Both the position numbers and the translations under genes were made by a program. Under the pieces are notes generated by a model, which saw only the letters and a program-made list of their open reading frames with translations, made no database searches and was not told the DNA's origin. From Rhizophagus irregularis (lineage: Eukaryota; Glomeromycota; Glomeromycetes; Glomerales; Glomeraceae), in assembly GCF_026210795.1 (NCBI RefSeq), contig NC_089456.1, positions 3,040,501 through 3,104,500 on the forward strand: 64,000 nucleotides of DNA, read 5' to 3'. This document shows, in pieces, positions 11,801 to 22,370 of this stretch (the first letter of the stretch is position 1; every line of letters begins with the position of its first letter).

Positions 11801-12510
11801 TCAGTTTCAGTTAGTACACTAGCTAATGTGGATTTACCACTACCAGTACAACCAATTATTAATATATTCTTAATTTTCACTATTTTTTCTTCTTTTTCAA
11901 TAACTTTCAAGTCAGTTGGTTTAATAAGTTCAATATCTTTAGGGCAGCTGCTTATATCAAGACTAGTTAATTTACTATTATTAGAACAATCAAGATATCC
12001 TAATTTAAGACAATTACTTATATCTAAATTATCTAGTTTGTTATTATTAGAACAAATGAGTTTGATAATATTCGGACAAAGATTAAGGCTTAATCTTTTA
12101 ATTGAGGTGTTTGAACAATTGAGCTCAATAAGATTACTAACGTCTAAATCAGTCAATTCAATTAATTGACTATGAGAGATATCAAGCTTAGTTAATCTTG
12201 AACAATTACTTACAAATAAACTTTTAAGTTTACTAAGCTCAGATAAGTCAATCTTAGTAAGTTGAGGACAATTAATTATTTCCAAATCGGTTAACTTAAG
12301 CTTTTCTAAATAAATACTTTTTAATTTCGTAAAATTTTCTATTTTTAAAGGGCCATGAAGGTTTGATTTCACATTTAATTTATTACGAATATTCTCCTTT
12401 CTTAAATCTATTTTACTTATTTTTTCTTTTTCATTTAAATAATCTTGAGGATTTTTTCTCAATATATTTTTCCATTTTAAAGTACGAGAAGTTTTTTTAT
12501 TGGAGGACAT
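8814..12510 (-). CDS. LRR - AIG1-type GTPase - tandem MACPF-like protein (two exons, 1207 residues)
   Basis: Exon 1 is 12510-11223 and exon 2 is 11149-8814. The 73-bp intron (11222-11150) starts GTTAGT, carries a TACTAAT branch-point sequence and ends ATTAG, and both sides are in phase, giving 3624 coding bases. Exon 2 has no in-frame ATG near its beginning, whereas it stays open back to the splice site, which supports one gene instead of two. Residues 58-190 are leucine-rich repeats with recurring LDIS/LDCSNN. Residues 212-390 are a GTPase of the AIG1/GIMAP type: P-loop GCTGSGKST at 220-228, DTTGVG from 268, TKF near 333 in place of TKxD. An Asp-rich linker follows. Two MACPF-signature-like segments lie at about 587-601 (YGHFFTRKTLIGG) and 864-878 (YGHLFSRRIILG). 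No signal peptide or membrane segment is seen. The layout of sensor repeats, GTP switch and pore-like module resembles immune receptors; this is inference. Confidence 0.72.
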
Positions 12511-13599
12511 GTATTTGTTTAAAAATTTATGTATATTATCACGGAGTAAAATAAGGTTAATTTTCCAATTTATTAGTTCTAAGTGTAACTAAAGGTCTAT
12601 ATATAAAAGGTGATACGGATGTCCGGGATGTCTCGTCCGGCACGTGATGATGTACAACACTTCTGACGTACTCGTTTTGAGAATGATTAGCCATATCGTA
12701 AATTTTTTTATCGGAATTATGGGAATTATGCATGCAAGTTCGGCGTAAAAATGTAACGATATTTCATTGTAAATGATTTATTAAGTTTAGTCTTTTTTTC
12801 ATACATTAAAACATTTAAAAAAAAATGGAGTTTTTTAAAAAATAATTATAAATAATAAAAGGTTATAAATAGAATTAATTCTGAGATTTTATAAGCTTTG
12901 AATCACAAAAAAGTACGAAAAGACCAAAAAATCTTATAATTTTTTTTACAAAATGAGTTGTTCATAATTATTATTTCAACTCATTTAAAAGTTTCTGATA
13001 GAAACAATTTTTTTTTTAAAAAAAAAAAGTGGAACTGAATCATTGTCTATTTTATCAAACTAATTTTATTTCAAATTATAATGGACTCTAAGCTTCAAAC
13101 TATTTTATTAACGCATCTTTCAATTCTTTCATGTAACGCTGCTAACTCGGGATCTGCATGCGCGTAATTTTAATCTGAAAATGATTAACATTGCATCATT
13201 GCATTATTGCATTAACGCCTTTGTCTCACGATTCATATACGCAATCTACGGTGTACCGTTTGAACGAAAAGTGCCAAAATTTCAAAAAATTGATTTTTCG
13301 ATTTTTAAATTTTCAAAATCTCCTTATAAGGAGATTTTCCTTATACCGTAGCAATCTCTCTATCGTCATCATCGTCAATTCGGCAGGAGAAATATTTATT
13401 ATTAAGTTATACAAAAAAAAATTCAGGTTAGTTCAATATTTTGCCAGTTACACAAATGGTCATATAAATGTTTTAAGTCAGTTTGAGAGCTTTTTAAACT
13501 TCATGGTTTAAAAAAAAAATAATAATAATACGATATATATTTAGTGAAAATTTTTTGATGAAGATTTAATGAAAAAATGTGGATTTAATCTTTAGAACA
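12511..13599. other. Spacer with T/A homopolymer junction
   Basis: Holds a T10A11 junction at 13008-13028 and a 17-bp CACGTG-containing sequence at 12639-12655 repeated in inverse at 16106-16122. No gene is supported. Confidence 0.35.
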
Positions 13600-14233
13600 T
13601 TGTCAAAATTGAGATCGTATAGAATTACAAGATTCAGTTAGTATTTTCAACTCTTACCTAATGATTTACGTAAAAAAACTTTGAATCTCTTGAAAAAAAT
13701 ATCCTTTATTCAGAAGCCATAGATGAATATATCTCAAATGAAAGTGGTAAACCGGAATTGCAGAATTAACGAGTATAAGCGTACTAAAAATATTTTAGAT
13801 ATTCTTTTTTAAATAAAGAAGCGGAATGTAATATTTTTCCGACAGTTGTTGATACAGATGAATCCAAGAATGATTTCTTTTACATGCCAAATCCTTCTTC
13901 CAAGCCAAGTCTCATAATTCAAAGAAATATCAAAAAATGCAAATATAAATTAAAGATCGGAGTAATGATTGTTGGTTATGATACAAATTTTGATTTCACT
14001 TGTTCAGATTTAATGTCCAATTGAAAGTTCTAAAGCATAAGGTTAATACATCAAGTAATCAAATAATTAATATGGATTTATTAGATTTTGAATATAGAAA
14101 TGAACTATCTTATATTGAGATTCCTGTGTTAAATCAAATTCTTCAAATAACTCTCTTATTATTGGATATTTTTTTCGAAAATAAATTAGAGCATGCATAT
14201 TCCCTTATTATTGAAAACAAAGTGTTATATTAG
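13600..14233 (+). pseudogene. Broken relative of the MACPF-like gene at 5077-6951
   Basis: Pieces in order match the intact gene: DRIELQDSVSIF (compare CIELKNPINIF), LLPNDLRKK (LLPDDIYKE), EAECNIFPTVVDTDES (DADCDIFATVVDDDEN), and YKLKIGVMIVGYD (CKLKIGIMIIGYD). They lie in different frames: a one-base loss near 13651 breaks the first block, stop codons follow near 13770, and another frame change occurs near 14005. The N-terminal half, including the MACPF signature region, is absent. It lies downstream of and in the same orientation as the intact gene, so it is probably an old duplicate. Only the relationship is reported; no repaired reading is given. Confidence 0.85.
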
Positions 14234-14934
14234 TTTACTTTTTATGTACTAGTACTCTTTAATGTTGGTGATAATTTATTACTTTTCGAGTTTAATATAT
14301 TTAAAACAGTACCAATTTTTCGATTTCAGAAAGAAATTTGTTTCACATCAAAATTTCAGATATATTTCTAAGTTAAGATTGGAAATTAGAAATAATCTGT
14401 TGGTTTTAAAGATGTTATTTTATTTTTTATTATGTATCAATATTATTATATTATTACAAATATAAATAAAACATTAGTTTAAATTCAGATATTATTAATT
14501 ATAACTTCATATAAACTTGCCATTATAAAATTAAGGGATTAAAAATGATAATTTAATTACCAATTGTTGTAGTATTTATCTCAATTTTATGCATTGATAT
14601 TTCCTACTTTAATAAATTTACAATATCTTTACCATATAATTGTAAAACATATAGAAAATCGTTGTTAAATTTAAATGTTGAAATTTCTTCAACATGCTAG
14701 TTCCTGAGAATGTTATTATGGGAAACTTTGCACAATGATTCAAAATCAGATAGTCTTAAAAATTAGATATATCAAATTATTTATTTAATTATGTTTATAT
14801 GAAATAAATTTAATAAATTAATAAAGTGAACAAATCAATTTATGACTTATGTAATTACTATTTGTTGCTGACTTAGCCAAGTCTCTTAAAAAACTTGTTG
14901 TCACCTGATCACCACGTTGAGGTGCAGCAACATT
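14234..14934. other. Spacer, no gene recognised
   Basis: AT-rich, with small open frames of random length and no family match. Confidence 0.35.
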
Positions 14935-15479
14935 GATCAGGGGGGAAAGGGGAATACGAAAGGGAAGGGAAAGGGTACGAAAGGGAAAGGGGAATACGAG
15001 AGGGAAAGGGGAATACGAAAGGGAAAGGGAAAGGGGAAAACGAAAGGGAAAGGGGAATACGAAAGGGAAAGGGAAAGGGTACGAAAGGGAAAGGGGAATA
15101 CGAAAGGGAAAGGGTACGAAAGGGAAAGGGGAATACGAGAGGGAAAGGGGAAAACGAGAGGGAAAGGGGAATACGAAAGGGAAAGGGAAAGGGTACGAAA
15201 GGGAAAGGGGAATACGAGAGGGAAAGGGGAATACGAGAGGGAAAGGGGAAAACGAAAGGGAAAGGGGAATACGAAAGGGAAAGGGTACGAAAGGGAAAGG
15301 GGAATACGAGAGGGAAAGGGAAAACGAAAGGGAAAGGAGAAAACGAAAGGGAAAGGGGAATACGAAAAGGAAAGGGAAAACGAGAGGGAAAGGGGAAAAC
15401 GAAAGGAAAAGGGAAAACAAGAGGGAAAGGGGAATACGAAGGAGAAAGGGAAAAGCGAAAGGGGAAGGGAAAGGAGCAA
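14935..15479 (+). repeat. Purine-rich minisatellite (GAAAGGGAAAGGGGAATAC type)
   Basis: About 545 bp of imperfect units built from GAAAGGGAAAGGGGAATAC and AAAGGGTACGAAAGGG. The plus strand is nearly all purine, broken only by TACGA or ACGA. Because the units lack stop codons, several frames on both strands stay open for about 200 residues and give low-complexity Lys/Arg/Gly/Glu or Phe/Pro/Ser peptides. These are best read as an artefact of the repeat. Many closely spaced GGG runs could form G-quadruplexes, and the polypurine strand could form triplexes. Confidence 0.9.
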
Positions 15480-16232
15480 GGAAATACGCAAACATACACA
15501 CCACCCAACACACAAACTCACACACAAACTACACATAACATACCTAAAGGAAGACGTAAAGAAAAGGAACCTAAGAATAAAGAGAAGACCTAGACAGAGT
15601 AAGAGGCAACCTAAAAAAAAGATAACGATAAGGAAAAAAAAGAAAAAGTAGGGTCTTTTATATATATTATTTGTTATACAAACTTTTATATAAAATCTAA
15701 TCTATATACCAAAAAATTTAAATCAGAATGACTCATGACTTATTTGCAATGACTCATGTACAGTACTTTCATTTCCCGCCGTAATACATGTGAAAAATTT
15801 TTTTCGCGTAAGTAACTTTTTTTTTTAAAAAAAAAAATTAGTAACGCGTTTATTAATTATGTCAAGCTCATAAAATGAATACATAATTACATAAACACCT
15901 AGAAAGCAATATAAATAAATTATATTACCCTCTATAACTAACCGATCTATTCTAAAAAAATTACTACGATAAATCTAAAAAAAAAACCAAAAATTGTCGG
16001 TTTTTAAAAATCTATCTATTGTGTAACGTAAGTAACTTTTATTCATATGGCTGATATATTACCTAATTATATTTACTTATATATCACACCAGGAAACGGG
16101 AAACCGTACATCATCACGTGCCAGTCCTTCGTTACAAAAAAAAGAAGGTATAATCAAAAAAGGAAAATGCAGGGGTGAAAATTACATGGGTTAACTATCA
16201 AAATCGTCTAGTGCATAACAAGCTCCGGACAA
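15480..16232. other. Spacer beside the minisatellite
   Basis: First about 170 bp is A-rich (ACACAAACT repeats), then AT-rich DNA with a T10A11 junction at 15817-15837. No gene is supported. Confidence 0.35.
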
Positions 16233-16587
16233 TAAAAAAATGAACGGAGGTGACTGTAAAATAAGAAATCGTTGATAAACATTAAAACTATCAGGAAGAA
16301 AGAATTAACATCCTGATAATTTCAACAGCTTTCTAAATGTGCCCGAATGTTTCAACAAAATTTTGTGATGTAATGGACAAACTCAAAACATAAGTTATGT
16401 TTTGTATGCAATAAACGCTTCCCAACAATTGATCTTATCACGAAAAAATTGTCGTTGCTGTTATAATGAAAAAGTTCTCTACGGAAAAAGGGTATACTTG
16501 AAGAAATAGAATGCCTTACATAAATAGAGGAAATGTTAATTGCACAAGTAAGTTTTTCTTTTGTTCAGTATATTGCTTACGTGAAAG
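16233..16587 (+). pseudogene. Helitron ORF N-terminal fragment, copy B
   Basis: Closely similar over about 340 bp to 721-1063, from ATGAACGGAGGTGACTGTAAA to AGGAAATGTTAATTGCACAA, with many small indels. Stops interrupt every frame. It is older or more damaged than copy A. Confidence 0.6.
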
Positions 16588-17399
16588 ACAATATAATGTA
16601 TAGTCTACGGAAGAATCATTATTATTGGAGATTTTAATGTTTGCCAAGATTGAACAAAGTAAAATTAATTTTATATAAATTATGTAATCATAAAATAATT
16701 TGTAAAAGATCAAAGTAGGATTTATATATGTATATATATCAAAGCTTAGTATTTGAAACCTGTAATTATATTTACGTGTATGTAATGCAATTCTATTTGA
16801 CCGGGGTTACCGACCAAAGTGACCGTTAAAACATAAATTACTCATATTACTTATAACCTCGCTACCCCGATCGTGATTTTTTATTTTACCTGTCATAATT
16901 TCCTATATTATTTTCAGATATATTTCCTGATTTCATATATTAACTCATTTTAAGTAAAAAATTACAGCTCATTTTTTATTGTTTAGTAAACAAAATTGCA
17001 AAAAAATGGATGTTATCATAAATAATGAAATCCTTTTATAAATTTAAATTAAGTTTGACGTTTGACAAATAATAAATAATTTTATTAAACAAAAATCAAA
17101 AATAAATTTTTATTAGCATTATTAATATATTTTGGTTGAGCATACTAGGTCAGTTTTTTTCGCGAATAAAAATGTTTCAAAAAACTCGCTTTCTCATTAA
17201 TTTTATGATTTCTTCATTTCTTCAAAAAAATGCAGAAAGCTGGAATTTCAAACTCAGTGATTATTTATAGTGTGAAAAAATTGATCGGATACATCTATTG
17301 ACACTATGTAACTGAGCTAAATAAATTGATATAGACAATCAAAAATCGATTATTAGTAACTTAAAAGGATTGCGCCATAATAATAATTTTCGATAAATT
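16588..17399. other. Spacer, no gene recognised
   Basis: AT-rich DNA. No feature supported. Confidence 0.35.
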
Positions 17400-17639
17400 C
17401 TACCTCAATTTATGAGAACCCGGAGAAGAGATCCTTAAGATGGATTTTATCCAATTAGCGATAGTATCAACTGAAGCTGGCGTGTGTGGTTCTTTTGGAA
17501 TAAGAAAAAGTGCACGCTTCTGTTCATCGGTCAATTTCCAAGGGCTGGTCGCAATAAAAGTGTCGTTACAAGCAGCATAAGGACAAAGAAGTTGTTCATC
17601 AGGATAAACGGCAACATATACTTTCTTTGTTAGGCATTC
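17400..17639 (-). pseudogene. Tyrosine recombinase (Crypton/DIRS-type) fragment
   Basis: The minus strand reads about 79 residues: VYVAVYPDEQLLCPYAAC, then LTDEQKRALFLIPKEPHTP, ASVDTIANWIKSILR and a final HKLR before a stop. The order, with a 'Y-DE-LCP..A' block, a short 'LF...PH.P.S..TI..WIK' helix and an H-x-x-R box, is that of phage-integrase-fold recombinases carried by Crypton and DIRS-like elements. The stop falls right after the HxxR box, so the catalytic Tyr is missing, and no start is visible. Which element type it came from cannot be settled. Confidence 0.7.
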
Positions 17640-18488
17640 ATGAACGTAAATTTACTAATACTCGCTCATAGTTCATCGCAAGTTCGCAACTATTGCTAAG
17701 ACGCAGAATAATAAACATCTTATAGCTCCGTTTCAACAAAAGACCAGTTAAACCCTTATTCTTAGCATCTGCTTATACACTATTTGTAAATTAAATTCAT
17801 TATTATCCATTAGCCCAGTATAAAAAATTTACTTACACAATTATCATAGTTGCTTTTATCGCTTGATCACGTGATCGATGATAAAATTTGAAAATTTCCT
17901 ATTTATGCAAATCCAGTTAGCCCCTCGGGAGACGATAGTCCAATACTCGTAAAAAGATAAGTTTCGAGTATACTAACTATTAGTAAATTACCTCCATATA
18001 AAATAACTTAATCATTGGATCGTATCTTTCATGAAAAGAAGTATCGAACGAACTTTATTATTTTATTATTATTTCGAACATACAATATTTTAATAAGTAC
18101 AACAAAATATCGACAGATATATTTATAATACTACAATGACCCTTATTAAATATTCCCTCATAACACCTCGCCATTTCTTTCCCAAAATTTTAAAGCTCCC
18201 TAAAATATGTTTAAATTAATTTAATGAGTTCACCTAATCGCCTAATCCTACCAATTATTTGCATTCTAATTGGTTAAATATGACACTCATAATAATTTTT
18301 TATTTTAGAAACACCATCTGCGTTGCGATATATCTATTCAGTGCTTCATTAACTTTGCTGTCTGCAAAATAAGCGTCGTAATATGTTTTAAAACCCTTTA
18401 GAATGCATAATACCAAGTCTTGATTCATTGTAATATTGTTGATTAAAATTCGTAAATATTGCTGCGCCATATCGTCGTGTCCCCCCCC
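17640..18488. other. Spacer between recombinase relic and F-box gene
   Basis: Contains AT-rich DNA and the 3' flank of the F-box gene, with a C-run at 18480-18488. No gene is supported. Confidence 0.35.
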
Positions 18489-19979
18489 TTAATTTATCTC
18501 AAAATCTTCAACTGTTTCCAAAATTTTAAAATTTTTTAATACACCTTTTTTCAAGAAATTATCTTTAACGTTATCTAAATCTTCAGACATTTCATAAACA
18601 CTTTCAGATATACTTAAAGATAAAGGATCTCTTGATCTCCAATTTTCTAAAAACCATTCAAAATAATGAGATCGTAATTCACAATTCCCAACAATTTTAA
18701 TATCACATAAAGTATTTGAAGCAAATCTTTTAATCATATTAAATAAATCAAAACCTTCAGATTCCATTCTTATTCCATAAAATATAATACCTTTTAATTT
18801 ATTACAAGATTTAATTAATTCTTCTAATCCAAAAGAATTTTTTCTATTATTAGAAATTTCACTATCTTCATAAATAAAAGTTGAAACATAATTAATATTT
18901 GGACAATGTTTTGAAATAGCTTTATGATAAGATTCAATATCTTGATAAGTTTCATCAGGTACAAAAGAACCAAGATATATATGACAAAGATTTCCAATAG
19001 TATTCGATATTAATCTAGTTATAATACTCAACCTAGGAAGTTCAATGTCAGTTGATAGATATTCCAATTTTAATAATTTTGTTCTTTCTAAATAACAAAT
19101 TTCACTTGAATTTAAACTATCACCATAAATATCAATTTTTAATTTTTTCAAATTAATAAATGAAGAAATAAATTTAATAGAAATACAAATATTTTCGATT
19201 AATTCCAATTCAATAAGAGATTTAGATTGATATTCTGATAAAGCCTTTCCAATTTCATGACAACCTCCAGGTTTATCACAAGCCTCACAATATAAATATT
19301 TTAAAGAACGTTGAACTTTTATCAAAGAAATCAAACCTGAATTATCAGATCTACAATAAGGAATTTTTAATCTTTGAATATTTTTACAACATCTTGCAAG
19401 TTCATAATAAAATAAAGAATTAATATCACTATCACATTGTAATTCAACTAATTGAGATAATGATTTTTCAGCTCCAAGAAAATTTGATATTGGATAAATT
19501 TGATGTTGATCATCATCTTGAATAATGATTCTTTTAATTGAACTACTTTTTGATATTAACATTTTTAAGAATACTTGTTTTACTAAAGTTACAAAATCTT
19601 CATTTCCATTACTAAATTGTTGTTTTGTATGTGATATAATTTCATTTAAATTATTGAGGTTAAGATATCTGCAATATATTGGATATTTAAATAATGGTTT
19701 ATTAAAAATTATTCTTTTTTGCGTTAAATCTGTTGAATTTATATTACATAAAGATAAAAATTGTTTTGTTTCTTCATCCAAACATGAAAATAAAGTACAA
19801 AATATTCCAATATAATATTTTTCTTTAAATATGTTTTGTTTAAATGGGTCCCTCCATAAAAGTGGTACACTTGTTTCGCACCATATTCTATTAACTAATA
19901 GACATGAATGTAAAGTTTTCGTATTATCTTCTAAATATTGAAATATTTCGTATAGACAATCTGATGTAAGTTTAGACAT
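18489..19979 (-). CDS. F-box protein with leucine-rich C-terminal region, 496 residues
   Basis: Single exon. The N-terminus MSKLTSDCLYEIFQYLEDNT and the following CLLVNRIWCETSVPLLWRDPF form a typical F-box (residues about 2-47) with the conserved C..VN..WC...VP.LWR block. The rest (about 80-490) has irregular leucine-rich segments such as LVELQCDSDI, LKYLYCEAC and IELELIENICIS. Such proteins usually act as substrate receptors of SCF ubiquitin ligases, binding SKP1 through the F-box. F-box proteins with this layout are greatly expanded in Rhizophagus; the substrate cannot be guessed. The start codon is followed upstream by a T-run and a T8A10 junction. Confidence 0.92.
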   Translation of the reverse strand: MSKLTSDCLYEIFQYLEDNTKTLHSCLLVNRIWCETSVPLLWRDPFKQNIFKEKYYIGIFCTLFSCLDEETKQFLSLCNINSTDLTQKRIIFNKPLFKYPIYCRYLNLNNLNEIISHTKQQFSNGNEDFVTLVKQVFLKMLISKSSSIKRIIIQDDDQHQIYPISNFLGAEKSLSQLVELQCDSDINSLFYYELARCCKNIQRLKIPYCRSDNSGLISLIKVQRSLKYLYCEACDKPGGCHEIGKALSEYQSKSLIELELIENICISIKFISSFINLKKLKIDIYGDSLNSSEICYLERTKLLKLEYLSTDIELPRLSIITRLISNTIGNLCHIYLGSFVPDETYQDIESYHKAISKHCPNINYVSTFIYEDSEISNNRKNSFGLEELIKSCNKLKGIIFYGIRMESEGFDLFNMIKRFASNTLCDIKIVGNCELRSHYFEWFLENWRSRDPLSLSISESVYEMSEDLDNVKDNFLKKGVLKNFKILETVEDFEIN

Positions 19980-20000
19980 TAAAAATAAATTTTTTTTTCT

Positions 20001-20018
20001 TTTTTTTTAAAAAAAAAA
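20001..20018. promoter_or_regulatory. T8A10 junction upstream of F-box gene
   Basis: A self-complementary homopolymer junction 22-39 bp upstream of the ATG at 19979. Similar junctions precede the genes at 39266 and 52009. Such tracts keep DNA free of nucleosomes; a promoter role is inferred. Confidence 0.45.
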
Positions 20019-21569
20019 TAGTAGTACAGGAACTGGTTAAATAAAAAAAAAAGAAAATTTAAGGAAAGTTCGGAAAGTATACGCCGATATTTATTATTTA
20101 TTTATACTTTTTATTTATTTTGACTAATTTGTCACTGTAAGGTAACATAAATGCCGCTACACGACTGACCAACATTTCATAGTGATACAATATTTGGAAA
20201 CACTGCATATCACAATAAAATGTTACACGTGAGATTATGCGTTGTGTTACGCCATATAGCCATACACCTTTAATAGAAAATGTTACAATGATCATTTATG
20301 TTATTTTAAGTTAAATTAATCATCCAATAAATCTAATTTTGTCAATAAAACAAAATTACTTGGACATTACCGCGCATATCATTTTTAATTACTAATATGA
20401 TAAAAATCATCATTTTCAGTTATTACGTACAATAAAAAAAAAATGTGTGTGTTTGTTTGGAATTATTGTCTCACATGACCAACGTCCTATAAAAAAAGTA
20501 GATACGTTTTTCATATTTGAAAGATACTTTTGTATACTACTGAGAAATACGAGTCTTTATTAAATCTATTATAAACCCATAGTAACAAATTTTGAATTAT
20601 TTCACATTAAAGAATAATGTCAACTCCAAAATCTTCAACTAATGAGTCATTAAAGTTTTACCTTTACATACAGAGAGTTTCAAAAAACATTTTTTTATCA
20701 CAATTTTTGTGGTTTTGGAGGAGAACCATACATTGTTGACGCCTATACTCTAAAGTAAAGTATACTAACATTTTTTCAGAGCCGAAATTCCAGAGAGCAT
20801 CTAAAAAAGTAGATAAATTTCTACTGACTGACATTATCTAAGAAAGGATAGATCCACACAATTATTTCCGTACCTCGTATAGCTCGGGTATGCGTGCCGT
20901 ATATTTGCTGATTGACTATATTCATTAGTAAGTTTCAGTTTTCTATAGTCAGGAACCTTCAAGATTCCTTTTATTATAATTTATAAGAAATCTTACCGCT
21001 TCCAAGGACTTATAACAATAAATTCCTTAATAAATTTAAGTATTCTTAAGGGATCTTTTCCATCTACAGAGAAATCTGTCACTAAAATCTTACTGATATT
21101 TAGGCTCCATTAACTGCTTAAAAGTTTCAATTTACGTAATAAAATATCAAAATAATAAGATTTCAATTAATTTTTCATGTCCATTTTTTCTAATTTTGGC
21201 TCTCCGCGTACTTTCAGGAAAATGTATCATTCAAGTTTTCATCGTAATAACTTCGATCTTATTATTACTTATCCATAAAAATTTTTGATAGATTTTAAGC
21301 TTTCAGACAGTAAGTACTAATTTAAAAATATTAATTTTGTGTTATTATTCATTTCTTACAGAAATTTCATCTATATGATTATATTATTAATGTTCGTACA
21401 AATATCTTCTGTATATTCCTCAACTGAAGGACGACTAAATCTCATCGTTTTCGATTATTTCTTAATTAATATAACAGATAATAAACCGTTATAAACTTGT
21501 TTGCACATCATGCATGCTTCAAATATACTTTTTGATGGTTGCAAATTGTAATTACGTTACGTGATCCGT
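20019..21569. other. Spacer, no gene recognised
   Basis: AT-rich. A short open stretch after an ATG at 20617 (MSTPKSSTNESLKFY) has coding-like codon use but stops after about 40 residues with no visible partner exon. Confidence 0.35.
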
Positions 21570-22370
21570 CTAAAATCCCGAAATGTTATAATCCCGAAAC
21601 TTATAATACCGACAGAGTCATTACAGTAATCCCTGAATTTCATAATCCCGAAAATCATCCCGAAAATCATAATCCCAAAATGTCAAAACTCTGACACTTC
21701 ATAATCCTAAATTACAAAATCCTGAAATAAAATCGAAGATTTAAAGATTTAAGAAAAAATTTTTTTTTTTTATTATTAGATTTCACTTTGCTTAGTTATA
21801 TTATTGTTAATTTGTTTTTAATTTTTTTTATGAAAAAAAAAATAATAATAATAATAACCGACAAAGATTAATAAAAAAGTAATTTATATTCATTTTTTTT
21901 TAAAAAAAAATAGTGGCAGAATTTTTAACAATGAAAAAAATCTATTATATTTTATTGTGTATGTAATGGCGAGAATTTAATGTTAAATATCAAATATTAT
22001 CTATTAAAAAAGGTTCGTCAACGTAAAAAAATTTTTTAAACAATTTTAAATAATGTATCTTCGATTAAAAGTAATTAAAAGTTAAATAATAAAATTATAT
22101 TTTTATTAGAGAATTATTTATTATAAATTTATATAAAATTAATTAATAAATGAAAATAAAAAAATTATAATTTATTATAAAAAAAGGTAAAAAGAAAAAG
22201 AAAATAATAAAAACAATATTTTTAATATGTTTGTTCAAGCAGTTGCTCCAGGTGTCGAATTTTTGAGATTTTGAGAATCGAGATTTTGATTATATTTTTT
22301 TTTTCATTTTGGAACTTACTTTGTCGGTTTTATAAGTTTTGAGATTATTATATTTTGAGATTGAAGTATA
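21570..22370. repeat. Fold-back element with AATCCCGAAA repeats
   Basis: The left arm at about 21572-21625 carries AAACTTATAATACCGACAGA. The right arm at about 22315-22370 is its reverse-complement match with AAACTTATAAAACCGACAAA. Inside the left half, a 12-13-bp unit, ATAATCCCGAAA, repeats several times. A related TCGGGATTAT-rich patch appears at 63170-63290. No target duplication could be fixed. It is probably a non-autonomous transposon. Confidence 0.5.

Noticed and set aside
11564-12169. 201-residue plus-strand frame
   Set aside because: It is the antisense of the LRR-GTPase region and mirrors its repeats.
14818-15651. Several 200-245-residue open frames on both strands
   Set aside because: They all come from the stop-free purine-rich minisatellite; composition is low-complexity and the frames exclude each other.
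20098-20295. 65-residue minus frame
   Set aside because: No support beyond being open.
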